A stretch of DNA of 64,000 bases, taken from NCBI GenBank assembly GCA_030524455.1, contig JAUNGT010000006.1, forward strand, positions 16,218 through 80,217. Direction: 5' to 3'. A program made the translations under genes and the position numbers. Below the pieces are notes generated by a model, which was given only the letters and a program-made list of their open reading frames with translations, was not told the origin of the DNA and did not search any database. Shown piece after piece: positions 33,750 through 42,711 of this stretch. The DNA comes from Eubacteriales bacterium. Its GTDB lineage: Bacteria; Bacillota; Clostridia; Lachnospirales; Lachnospiraceae. Numbering within the stretch: position 1 is the first letter of the stretch; every line of letters starts with the position of its first letter.

Positions 33750-36233
33750 ATGAGTTTGGAAACATTATATATGATCGGCAATTCGCACATTGACCCGGTG
33801 TGGTTTTGGGACTGGGACGAGGGGCTGCAGGAGGTGAAGGCCACCTTCCGGTCAGCCCTGGACCGGCTGCGGGAGGATCCGGAGGTGAAATTTACCGCCA
33901 CTTCCTCCTGCTTTTTTGAATGGATCGAGGCCGTCTGTCCGGAGATGTTTGAGGAAATCCGGCAGCGGGTGCGGGAGGGGCGCTTTGAGCTGACCGGCGG
34001 CTGGTTTCTGGAGCCGGACTGCATTCTGCCCTGCGGCGAGGCCTTTGTGCGTCAGGGCCTGTACGCCCAGCGCTATTTCCGGGAAAAATTCGGGAAAATC
34101 TGCCGCACCGGCTCCAACGTGGACAGCTTCGGCCACAATCCCATACTGCCGCAGCTTTTACAAAAAAGCGGTCTGGAGGAGTATGTGTTTATGCGCCCCA
34201 GGCTGAAGGAGCCGGTGTTTGTCTGGGAGAGTCCGGACAAAAGCCGGGTGACGGCGGTGAGTCTGCCCAGCGAGTACACCACCTGGTTTTACGAGAAGAC
34301 CAGGGAGGCGGCGGAGATGGCGCGGGAGGCGGCAAAAAAGCAGGGCCTTTCCTCCATCCCCTGCTGCTACGGCGTGGGAAACCACGGCGGCGGCCCTACG
34401 AAGGAGAATATCACGGCAGTGCGCCAACTGCGCGCAGAGCTTAAGGAGACCCGGCTGGTTTTTGGCAGCTACCGGGAGTTTTTCGACAGCCTGACGGAAA
34501 AAGAACGGGAGCGCCTGCCCGTAAAACAGGCCTTTTTCGATAAAATCAATACCGGCTGCTACAGCATGGACGGGGAATTAAAACGGGAAAACCGGACGGC
34601 GGAGGGACGCCTGTTCCAGGCGGAGGCGATGCTTGTCCTGGCGCGGCTGTATAGCGGCGGCCGTTTCGAGGTGCGGGAAAAGGAACAGGTAAGAAAGCTG
34701 TGGAAGACCCTCCTGTTTAATCAGTTCCATGACACGCTGGGCGGCACGGCGGTGCGGCAGGCCAGGGACGAGGCGGTGCGGCAGCTGGGCAGCGTCAGCG
34801 CCGGGGCAAAGCGGCTCTGGGCGCTGGCCATGCAGCGGATCATGAACCGGACGGATACCAGGGGGGAAGGCTTTCCGCTGTTTTTGTTCAACCCCACCGG
34901 GCGGGACTGGGACGGCCCGGTGGCCATCGAGCTGGACTGGTTCTGCAAGGACGGTCTGGTGCTGCGGGACCCGGAGGGCAGGGAGGTCGCCTATCAGCGG
35001 GTGCACACCGCGGCCAAGGTGCGCAACTACAACCTGGGCGGCCGCCGGGGCATCGTGTTTCATGCCCACATCCCGGCCCTGGGCTTTTCCGTATACCGCA
35101 CGGAAATCGGAACGCCGGCGCTGGAATGCGACAGCCGGGAGAGCGGCGGAAAATGGCTGCTGACCGCAGACGCTTCTTCCTCCCCGGCGGAAGAAACGGC
35201 CGGGCCTGTCCTGGAAAACGGCTTTGTGCGGGCTGTCTTTGACCGGCAGGGCTTTCTGTGCTCCCTGACGGACCGGGAGACGGGCTATGAGGCCTTAAGC
35301 GGCCCGGTCCGTTTTCCGGTCTGGCAGGACGAGCGCGACACCTGGGGAGGCGACCAGGGGCGGCCCTACCGGCCCACGGGGGAGCAGCTGCGGTTTGAAT
35401 CCCTGCAGCTTGTGGAGGAGGGCAGCTGCCGCAAAATCCTGCGGGCGACCTACCGGCTGGGCGGCAGCGTGCTGTTTCAGGAATACGCGCTTTATCCGGA
35501 CAGTCGGGAGCTGGAGATCCGAAGCCGCCTGCTCTGGGACCGTCCCTGGCAGATGCTGCGGATGGAGCTGCCGCTTGCGGTGACGGACAATTACACCTTC
35601 CAGGAGACGGCCTACGGCGTCTGGGGACGGAGCATCCCAGACGGGGACGAGTACAGTATGCACCGCTTCGTGGATGTGACGCAGGAAAAGAGCGCAGGGC
35701 TGTGTCTGGCAAACGACGGCAAATACGCTTTTAGCCTGCGGGAAAACGCGCTGTCCGTCCCGCTTGCCAGAAGCGCCATCTTTGCCCAGGGCAACGGCAA
35801 AGACTGGTACAACCCCTCGGAGGGCTACGAGTATGCGGATCTGGGGGAGCAGCGCTTTACCTTTACCCTGCGGCCTCATGGCCGGGCGCTTGCGCCCGGG
35901 GAGCGTCTCCTGCAGGCCCGGCGCTGCGCGTCCCCGATTCTTGCCATGGCGGACAACTGCCATCCGGGAGAGCGCCGGGCAAACCGCTGGACAGGGCTTT
36001 GTTTGCCGGAGGAAAACGTGGAATGCGTCTGGGTAAAGCCGTCGGAGGACGGGGATGAAATTGTGCTGCGGCTGCTCGAGACAGGGGGAAAGAAAACCGC
36101 AGGCCGGCTTGTCCTTGCCGGAACGGAATATCCCTACGGGATCGGCGCGTACGAGATACTGACTTTATTGGTCAATGAAGAGGGCTGCCAGAGCGTAAAT
36201 CTGCTGGAGTGGGCCGGAAAGGAAATGGAATGA
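33750..36233 (+). CDS. GH38 alpha-mannosidase 2
   Basis: 827-aa GH38 enzyme: NSHIDPVW (11-18), nucleophile Asp125 in NVDSFGHN, VGNHGGGPT, LFNQFHDTLGGTAV. Same length class as the product at 24.1 kb but clearly diverged, so probably a different linkage or branch position. The nearest ribosome site AAGGAGG is ~16 bases upstream, suggesting translational coupling to the MBL gene. No signal peptide. Overlaps the next GH38 gene by 4 bp. Confidence 0.92.
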   Translation: MSLETLYMIGNSHIDPVWFWDWDEGLQEVKATFRSALDRLREDPEVKFTATSSCFFEWIEAVCPEMFEEIRQRVREGRFELTGGWFLEPDCILPCGEAFVRQGLYAQRYFREKFGKICRTGSNVDSFGHNPILPQLLQKSGLEEYVFMRPRLKEPVFVWESPDKSRVTAVSLPSEYTTWFYEKTREAAEMAREAAKKQGLSSIPCCYGVGNHGGGPTKENITAVRQLRAELKETRLVFGSYREFFDSLTEKERERLPVKQAFFDKINTGCYSMDGELKRENRTAEGRLFQAEAMLVLARLYSGGRFEVREKEQVRKLWKTLLFNQFHDTLGGTAVRQARDEAVRQLGSVSAGAKRLWALAMQRIMNRTDTRGEGFPLFLFNPTGRDWDGPVAIELDWFCKDGLVLRDPEGREVAYQRVHTAAKVRNYNLGGRRGIVFHAHIPALGFSVYRTEIGTPALECDSRESGGKWLLTADASSSPAEETAGPVLENGFVRAVFDRQGFLCSLTDRETGYEALSGPVRFPVWQDERDTWGGDQGRPYRPTGEQLRFESLQLVEEGSCRKILRATYRLGGSVLFQEYALYPDSRELEIRSRLLWDRPWQMLRMELPLAVTDNYTFQETAYGVWGRSIPDGDEYSMHRFVDVTQEKSAGLCLANDGKYAFSLRENALSVPLARSAIFAQGNGKDWYNPSEGYEYADLGEQRFTFTLRPHGRALAPGERLLQARRCASPILAMADNCHPGERRANRWTGLCLPEENVECVWVKPSEDGDEIVLRLLETGGKKTAGRLVLAGTEYPYGIGAYEILTLLVNEEGCQSVNLLEWAGKEME

Positions 36234-39200
36234 AGGTAAAGGATCCGCATTTTGTGCTGGAAAAAATAGAAAAATATGTCCAGGAGGATATCCGCCCCTC
36301 CCGCATCCGGGAGGCCCTGGAGCTTTCGGAGTGGCGGTACCTGGAGACGGATATGGAGGAGCGCATCGACGACGCTTACACGGTGGAGTATGACGACAGC
36401 AGCTGGAAGCCGTTCCGGCTGTGGGACACCTGGGGCGGCTACGACAGGGTGGCGTGGTTTCGCACCCGGGTGAGGATCCCGGAAAAGCTGCGGGGGAAAA
36501 CGCTGGCGCTGCGCCTGCTCCCCGGCCCGAGGGATGGGGGAGAGTCCACGGCGGAGGGGCTTTTGTATGTGAACGGGCACCCCGTGCAGGCGGTGGACAT
36601 CTGGCACGAGGAGGTGCTTTTGGAGGAAGCGCTGTGCCGGGAAAGCGAGCTTTGCCTGGCGCTGAAGGTCTGGAGCGGCGTCTTAAATCCGCCGAAATTC
36701 CGGACCTTCCGGGAGGCGAAGCTGATCGAGCTGGACATGCGGGTGGACAAATTCTGCTTCCTGGTCGATACGCTGCGGCGCTGCGCGCTTTTGCTGGACG
36801 AGAGCGACCTGCGCCGGATCCGGTTGACCAGGCTGCTCAACGACACCTTCCGGCGGGTGAATTTTCTGGATTACGGCGGACAGACCTATTACGATTCCAT
36901 CTATGGGGCGCTGTCCTTTTTGCAGGAGGAGCTTTCTGCGCTGGAGCAGGTGGAGGAGATCAAGCCCACCGTTTACGGTGTGGGCCATTCCCATATCGAT
37001 ATGGCCTGGCTGTGGCGGCTTTCGGCGACCCGGGAGAAGGCCTCCCGCACCTTTTCCACGGTACTGAATCTGATGCGGCAGTACCCGGAATACCGGTTCA
37101 TGCACTCCTCCCCGCAGCTGTACCGGTTCGTGAAGCAGGATTATCCGGAAATCTATGAGCAGATCCGGGAAAAGATCCGCGAGGGTCAGTGGGAGATCAC
37201 CGGCGGGATGTGGGTGGAGCCGGACACAAATATTCCCTCCGGGGAATCCCTGGTGCGCCAGTTTCTGTATGGAAAGCGGTTTATCCGGGAGGAGTTCGGC
37301 AAGGAGACGACGCTGGTCTGGCTGCCCGACGTGTTCGGTTACTCGGCGGCCTTTCCGCAGATCATGAAAAAATGCGGCATGAAATATTTCATGACCACCA
37401 AGATTTCCTGGAACCAGTACAATCATTTCCCCTACGATACCTTCTGGTGGAAGGGCATCGACGGCACGGAAATTTTCACGCACTTTATCACCACGCCGGA
37501 GGATGGCTCCTGGTTTTACACCTACAACGGACATATGGATCCGGAGGAGGTGACGGGCGTCTGGAAAAACTACAAGGACAAGGATAAAAACGACGAGCTT
37601 CTGATCGCCTTCGGCTGGGGCGACGGAGGCGGCGGCCCCACCCGGGAAATGCTGGAGCAGAGCCGGGTGATGAAAAACGTGCCGGGCATTCCCCGGGTCA
37701 AAATCACCTCCGCGGAGGACTATTTTGCCCGCATTTACGACCATGCCGACCATCAGGCCATGGGAACCTGGGAGGGGGAGCTTTACTTTGAGCTGCACCG
37801 GGGCACCTATACCTCCCAGGCGGCCAACAAACGCTATAACCGGCAGACGGAGACGCTTCTGCACAATATTGAATTTCTCTGGGCCCTTGGCGGCGGTCCT
37901 GCCGGATCTGCGGATTATCCGAAGGAGTCGCTGGACCGGATGTGGGAGCGCACGCTGTTAAACCAGTTCCATGACATTTTGCCCGGTTCTTCCATCCGTC
38001 AGGTCTACGAGGATACGACAAAGGACTACGAGGCCATCCGAAAGGAGGGGGAAGCGCTTCTTTTGCAGGCTGCCGGGCGGATCGGACAGGATGTCCGGGT
38101 GGATCGGGATTCCGTGATTTTCTATAATACCGCGGGCTTTGAGCGGGACAGCTATCTGATGCTTCCTTACGGGGATCAGCTGCAGCCGGGAAGCCTTCTC
38201 GAGGACGAAGCGGGAGTGCTGGACAGCGCAGATACGCCGGAAGGGCTTTTGGTGCGCGCAAGGAAGCTGCCGCCCTACGGCTACCGGACGGCGCGCCTGA
38301 GCCTGCCCGGCGAAAAGGCAGGCAAAGCTTTGCCTGCCGCCGTGTCGGTGTCCGCGGACGGCGCACACATTGAGAGCCCCTATTATACGCTGGATCTGAA
38401 TGAGAACGGCGAGATCGCCGGGCTTTACGACCGGCAAAACGGCCGCCGCGTGGACGGCGGAAGTCCCATGAACGTGTTTGCCGCTTTCGAGGACAAGCCC
38501 CAGCGCTTTGATGCCTGGGACGTGGACGTTTATTATAAGGAGAAGCCCTACGCGCCTTTTACGCTGACCGATCGCCGGGTGCTGCAGGAGGGAGAGCGGG
38601 CGGTGATTCGCCAGACCTGGAGCTTCCACGAGTCCAGCCTGACCCAGGAGCTGATCCTGTATGCGAACGACCGTCGGATCGATTTTGTGACGGAGCTTGA
38701 CTGGAAGGAGAAGCAGGTGTTTTTGAAGGCCTACTTCCCCGTGGCGGTGCATGCGCCGGAGGCCTCCTACGAGATTCAGTTTGGCAGCGTCAAACGTCCC
38801 ACCCACACCAACACGGAGTGGGATTTCGCCCGGTTCGAGGTGCCGGCGCACCGGTGGGCGGATCTGTCCGAGAGCGGATACGGCGTGGCGCTGTTAAACG
38901 ACTGCAAGTACGGCTATGACATTCACAAAAACGTGATCGGCCTGTCGCTGTTAAAATCGGCCGTCCGTCCGGACGAGACCGCGGACCGGAGGCTGCACCG
39001 CTTTACCTATGCCCTCTATCCTCATGCGGGCAGTCTGGAGGAGAGCGATGTGCAGCGGGCGGCGGTGGACTTAAACCTTCCGGTGCTGACAGGCTTTGTC
39101 CCCAAAACAAAAGGGGCGGCCGCCTTTTCATCCTTCTCCCTGGCAAGCGTGAGCGCCTCCTCCCATGTGCAGCTTGACACAATCAAGCGCTCCGAGGACG

Positions 39201-39397
39201 GCAGAGGCCTGGTGCTTCGCCTGTTCGAGTATCAGAACCGGGCGGAGCAGAACGTGCAGCTCAAGCTGGGCTTTCCGGCGGAACGTGCCTATGAGTGCAA
39301 CCTCTGCGAGGAGGAGCTTCGTCCCGTCAGCCTGGCGGAGGGCGAGCTTTCCTTCGATATCGGTTGTTTTGAGATTAAGACCTTCCTGATTCTGTAA
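36230..39397 (+). CDS. GH38 alpha-mannosidase 3, long MAN2C1-like form
   Basis: 1055-aa GH38 enzyme with an extra ~245-residue N-terminal domain before the catalytic barrel. VGHSHIDMAWLW is at 251-262 and nucleophile Asp367 in LPDVFGYSAAFPQI; later GWGDGGGGPT and LLNQFHDILPGSSI. This arrangement matches cytosolic MAN2C1/Ams1-type alpha-mannosidases, which trim free oligosaccharides in eukaryotes. ATG 36230 is set by the ATGA overlap, and the family N-terminus begins there. No signal peptide. Probably hydrolyses a different mannose linkage from the three shorter paralogues. Confidence 0.92.
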   Translation: MKVKDPHFVLEKIEKYVQEDIRPSRIREALELSEWRYLETDMEERIDDAYTVEYDDSSWKPFRLWDTWGGYDRVAWFRTRVRIPEKLRGKTLALRLLPGPRDGGESTAEGLLYVNGHPVQAVDIWHEEVLLEEALCRESELCLALKVWSGVLNPPKFRTFREAKLIELDMRVDKFCFLVDTLRRCALLLDESDLRRIRLTRLLNDTFRRVNFLDYGGQTYYDSIYGALSFLQEELSALEQVEEIKPTVYGVGHSHIDMAWLWRLSATREKASRTFSTVLNLMRQYPEYRFMHSSPQLYRFVKQDYPEIYEQIREKIREGQWEITGGMWVEPDTNIPSGESLVRQFLYGKRFIREEFGKETTLVWLPDVFGYSAAFPQIMKKCGMKYFMTTKISWNQYNHFPYDTFWWKGIDGTEIFTHFITTPEDGSWFYTYNGHMDPEEVTGVWKNYKDKDKNDELLIAFGWGDGGGGPTREMLEQSRVMKNVPGIPRVKITSAEDYFARIYDHADHQAMGTWEGELYFELHRGTYTSQAANKRYNRQTETLLHNIEFLWALGGGPAGSADYPKESLDRMWERTLLNQFHDILPGSSIRQVYEDTTKDYEAIRKEGEALLLQAAGRIGQDVRVDRDSVIFYNTAGFERDSYLMLPYGDQLQPGSLLEDEAGVLDSADTPEGLLVRARKLPPYGYRTARLSLPGEKAGKALPAAVSVSADGAHIESPYYTLDLNENGEIAGLYDRQNGRRVDGGSPMNVFAAFEDKPQRFDAWDVDVYYKEKPYAPFTLTDRRVLQEGERAVIRQTWSFHESSLTQELILYANDRRIDFVTELDWKEKQVFLKAYFPVAVHAPEASYEIQFGSVKRPTHTNTEWDFARFEVPAHRWADLSESGYGVALLNDCKYGYDIHKNVIGLSLLKSAVRPDETADRRLHRFTYALYPHAGSLEESDVQRAAVDLNLPVLTGFVPKTKGAAAFSSFSLASVSASSHVQLDTIKRSEDGRGLVLRLFEYQNRAEQNVQLKLGFPAERAYECNLCEEELRPVSLAEGELSFDIGCFEIKTFLIL

Positions 39398-39415
39398 GAA
39401 AGAGGAAAATAAAGC

Positions 39416-42037
39416 ATGGAATTTTCATTATCCGGCCTGCCCTGGCAGGTGAAGGGCTACTGGCCCTATGTGCCCTTAAAGGAAAAAAGCATGGAGACCG
39501 GTCAGACGCTGCAGGGCGTCACCGACTGGCTTCCGGCGACAGTGCCCGGCGGCATTCATCAGGATCTGTTCCGGGCCGGGCTGATCGGGGATCCGTATTT
39601 TGGACAGAACAGCCTGGCCTGCGAGTGGGTGGAAAACCGCTGGTGGATGTACCGCACGGAGTTTGGTCCTGTCCTTGAGGGGCAGGATCTACGCCGGGAG
39701 GCGGCGGAGCTTGTGTTTTTGGGGCTGGACTATGAGGCCGAGGTGTTTTTCAACGGCGTTTCCTGCGGCTCCCACACCGGCATGTACGACGCCTTCCGGG
39801 TGGAGCTGACCGGAAGGGTGCAGGACAAGAATGAGCTGCTGGTGCTTTTTAAGGGGATTCCGCAGGAGATGGGGCAGATCGGCTATACGTCCCGGACCTC
39901 CACCCAGAAAAGCCGTTTTAATTACAAATGGGATTTTTCCACCCGGCTGGTCAATATCGGCTTCTGGCAGGATGTGGTAATCCGGCTGCTTCCTCCGGCA
40001 GAGCTTTCGGATTTGTCGGTGTCCGGTACTTTGCAGAAGGGAGAGGGGGAGCTGCTTGTGTCCGCAAGGCTTACGGACCGGCGCACCCGGAGCGGCCCGC
40101 TGCGGCTCTGTCTTTGGGCGGAGGGCCCTTTTGACCGGAGAAGTCAAATCATAAAGGAGCTGGATGGCGGCAAGACAGAGCCAAAACCGGCAGTGCGGCA
40201 TTTTGAGACGGAGCTTTCCCTGACGGAGCGCTCTCTGACGGATGGAAAGGTGTCCGCAAGGCTTTCGGTTCCGGAGCCGGCCCTCTGGCAGCCCAGGGGC
40301 AGCGGCCGACCCTTTTTATATGAGGTGCATCTGGAGCTGTTTTCCGGTGAGCGCAGGCTCTGGGAAAAGACCCTGCAAACCGGGATCCGTTCCCTTTCCC
40401 TGACGCAAAACGAGGCTGCGCCTGCGGACGCTCTGCCCTATACCTTTGTGGTAAACGGCAGAAAAACCTACATCAGGGGCATGAATCTGACGCCTCTGGA
40501 TCATCTCTACGGCTGTGTGGGCCGGGAACGCTACGAGGCCCTGACGGCGGCTCTGGCGGCGGCAAACGTAAATCTTGCCAGGGTCTGGGGCGGCGGGCTG
40601 ATCGAGAAGGAGGAATTCTACGACCTGTGCGATGAGAACGGGATCCTGGTCTGGCAGGAATTCATCCAGTCCAGCTCCGGGATCGACAACAAGCCCTGTG
40701 AGGAGGAAGCATTTCTGGCGCTTTTGGAGCGGGCGGCGACCGCCTGTGTCCGGCAGAAGAGAAATCATGTCAGCCTGGCGGTTTACAGCGGCGGCAATGA
40801 GCTGATGGAGGCGCCGGACCGGCCCTGCGGCCTGGACAACAAAAACCTGGCCCTGCTGCGGCAAATCGTGAAAAGGGAGGACCAAGGACGGTTTTTCCTG
40901 CCCACCTCCGCCTCCGGCCCCCGGGAATTTGTGACCCGAAAAAAGGGCGTCAGCCACGATGTGCACGGCAACTGGCGTTACGAGGGAAATCCCGGCCACT
41001 ATGAGCTCTACGGCGGCTCGGACAGCCTCTTCCACAGCGAATTCGGGATGGACGGCACAGCCTGCACAAAGAGCCTGCGCAAATTTCTGCCGGAGCATTC
41101 GCTGCATCCGACCCCCATGTCCGGCAATGCCGACTGGCGGCATCACGGCGAATGGTGGGGCACCTATTTCCGGGATTGCGAAATGTTTGGGCCCATCAGG
41201 AAAAGTCCGGAGGAGCTGGAGCGCTTTGTCCGCTGCAGTCAGTATCTGCAGGGGGAGGGGCTGCGGTTTATCCTGGAGGCGGACCGGCGACGGGCCTTTT
41301 GCAACAGCGGCACGATTATCTGGCAGCTCAACGAGCCCTGGCCCAACTCCTCCTGCACCAACCTGGTGGATTATTACGGGGAGACAAAGCCCGCCTATTA
41401 CCAGGCAAAGAGAGCTTATGAGCCCCGGCATGTGTCGGCGGATTACCGGAGCCTGACCTTTTTGGCGGGCAGCATGGCGGCCCTGCCGGTTTATGTATCG
41501 AACAGCCTGGACGCCTTCGACGCCCGGGTGCAGGCCGGCGTGTACGCCCTGGACGGACGCCTTCTCTGGGAGACGGCCCTGGAAAAGCGGGCGTCGGAAA
41601 ACCGGAGCACAAAGCTGGGAACGCTGTCCTTTCCGGTTCCGGCAGAGGAGGTCTTTCTGCTTCGCCTGACGCTGCTGTGCGGGGAGGAGCGGGCATCGGA
41701 GAACACCTATCTGTTTTCCACCCGGGAACGGGAGCCCTTCTCCGCGCTGCGTCAGAAGGATGGGGCGGCTGCCTTTACGCTCCATCGCCTGGAGCGGCAA
41801 AAGGACGGCCTTTACCGGGCCGAGCTCTCCGTGGAAAATATCGGCGGCCGTGCCGTTTTGGACGCGGGAGTATTCTGCACCTCCGACGGCTACGGCATGC
41901 TGGGGACGGACAACTATACCGTCCTTTTGCCGGGGGAAAAGCGGACCTTCACCTTTGTGCTCTGGGAAACGGTCCCCGGCCCCTTTGAAAAGCGAAAGGC
42001 TCGTCGGGAGCCGGAGTTTGCGCTAAGCTGGCTGTAA
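39416..42037 (+). CDS. GH2 beta-mannosidase 1
   Basis: 873-aa GH2 enzyme: N-terminal sugar-binding jelly-roll (PATVPGGIHQDLFRAGLI), Ig-like domain, then the TIM barrel with acid/base Glu462 (YSGGNELM) and nucleophile Glu542 (FHSEFG). The N-terminal pattern PGxxHxDLxxAGxIxDPYFGxN is typical of beta-mannosidases. No signal peptide. In N-glycan breakdown it would cleave the core Man-beta-1,4-GlcNAc bond; in beta-mannan use it would cleave mannobiose. AGAGG site upstream. Confidence 0.92.
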   Translation: MEFSLSGLPWQVKGYWPYVPLKEKSMETGQTLQGVTDWLPATVPGGIHQDLFRAGLIGDPYFGQNSLACEWVENRWWMYRTEFGPVLEGQDLRREAAELVFLGLDYEAEVFFNGVSCGSHTGMYDAFRVELTGRVQDKNELLVLFKGIPQEMGQIGYTSRTSTQKSRFNYKWDFSTRLVNIGFWQDVVIRLLPPAELSDLSVSGTLQKGEGELLVSARLTDRRTRSGPLRLCLWAEGPFDRRSQIIKELDGGKTEPKPAVRHFETELSLTERSLTDGKVSARLSVPEPALWQPRGSGRPFLYEVHLELFSGERRLWEKTLQTGIRSLSLTQNEAAPADALPYTFVVNGRKTYIRGMNLTPLDHLYGCVGRERYEALTAALAAANVNLARVWGGGLIEKEEFYDLCDENGILVWQEFIQSSSGIDNKPCEEEAFLALLERAATACVRQKRNHVSLAVYSGGNELMEAPDRPCGLDNKNLALLRQIVKREDQGRFFLPTSASGPREFVTRKKGVSHDVHGNWRYEGNPGHYELYGGSDSLFHSEFGMDGTACTKSLRKFLPEHSLHPTPMSGNADWRHHGEWWGTYFRDCEMFGPIRKSPEELERFVRCSQYLQGEGLRFILEADRRRAFCNSGTIIWQLNEPWPNSSCTNLVDYYGETKPAYYQAKRAYEPRHVSADYRSLTFLAGSMAALPVYVSNSLDAFDARVQAGVYALDGRLLWETALEKRASENRSTKLGTLSFPVPAEEVFLLRLTLLCGEERASENTYLFSTREREPFSALRQKDGAAAFTLHRLERQKDGLYRAELSVENIGGRAVLDAGVFCTSDGYGMLGTDNYTVLLPGEKRTFTFVLWETVPGPFEKRKARREPEFALSWL

Positions 42038-42064
42038 TCACCGGCCGGCTCATGTGCAAAGGAA

Positions 42065-42079
42065 GCCGCCAAAGGCGGC
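42065..42079 (+). other. GC hairpin just upstream of the aldolase ribosome site
   Basis: GCCGCC-AAA-GGCGGC (42065-42070, 42074-42079) ends 2 bases before AAAGGA (42082). It could modulate translation or RNA processing at this joint. No T-run. Confidence 0.5.
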
Positions 42080-42093
42080 GGAAAGGATCTATT

Positions 42094-42705
42094 ATGTACG
42101 AAAACGAACGCAGGGAGCTGACGGATATCTGCCGCCTGCTCTATGACAGAAATCTGGTGGCGGCCTCGGACGGAAACGTGAGCCTGCGGGTTTCACCGGA
42201 ACATATCCTGCTGACGCCCTCCGGCAAAAACAAGGGATTTTTGGAGCCGGGACAGATGCTTGTGGTGGATTTTGAGGGACATGTGGCAGAGGGCGAGGGA
42301 AAGCCCAGCAAGGAATATCCCATGCATCGGGCGGTCTATCTGGGGCGCAGCGACGCCGGAGCGGTGGTGCACACCCATCCGGTGTTTGCCACCGCCTTCG
42401 CCATGGCAGGAAAAAATATTCCCGACAATTATCTGATCGAGACGCGGATGATGCTGAAGGGCGTGTCGCTGGCACCCTACGCCCAGCCGGGCACGCTGGC
42501 GCTGGCAGAGTCCATCGTCCCGTTCCTGACAAAGGGAAATGCCGTTCTTTTGCAGAATCACGGGGCGGTGACCTGGGGCAAAAACGGGATGGACGCCTTC
42601 AACAAAATGGAGGTGCTGGAGACTGTGGCAAAGACGATCATCATGTCGGCCAAGCTGGGCGCGCCGGTGCCCATCAGCGAGGAAGAACTGGCAAAAATGG
42701 GGTGA
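42094..42705 (+). CDS. Class II aldolase/adducin family protein (FucA/OtnC type)
   Basis: 203-aa zinc aldolase. Zinc ligands His93 and His95 (VVHTHP) and His156 (LQNHGAVTWG); catalytic Glu74 (SKEYPMHRA); N-terminal LVAASDGNVSLR. Relatives include L-fuculose-1-phosphate aldolase, ribulose-phosphate epimerases and the 3-oxo-tetronate-4-phosphate decarboxylase OtnC. With a four-carbon acid-sugar kinase in the same operon, an OtnC-like role is plausible; fucose from N-glycans is the alternative. ATG 42094 is preceded by AAAGGA 6 bases away. Confidence 0.87.
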   Translation: MYENERRELTDICRLLYDRNLVAASDGNVSLRVSPEHILLTPSGKNKGFLEPGQMLVVDFEGHVAEGEGKPSKEYPMHRAVYLGRSDAGAVVHTHPVFATAFAMAGKNIPDNYLIETRMMLKGVSLAPYAQPGTLALAESIVPFLTKGNAVLLQNHGAVTWGKNGMDAFNKMEVLETVAKTIIMSAKLGAPVPISEEELAKMG

Positions 42706-42711
42706 CGGAAA

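Noticed and set aside
40316..41800. Long open reading frame antisense to a GH2 gene
   Set aside because: High GC and codon bias make long antisense frames common here; no ribosome site or recognisable family, and the + strand gene is certain.
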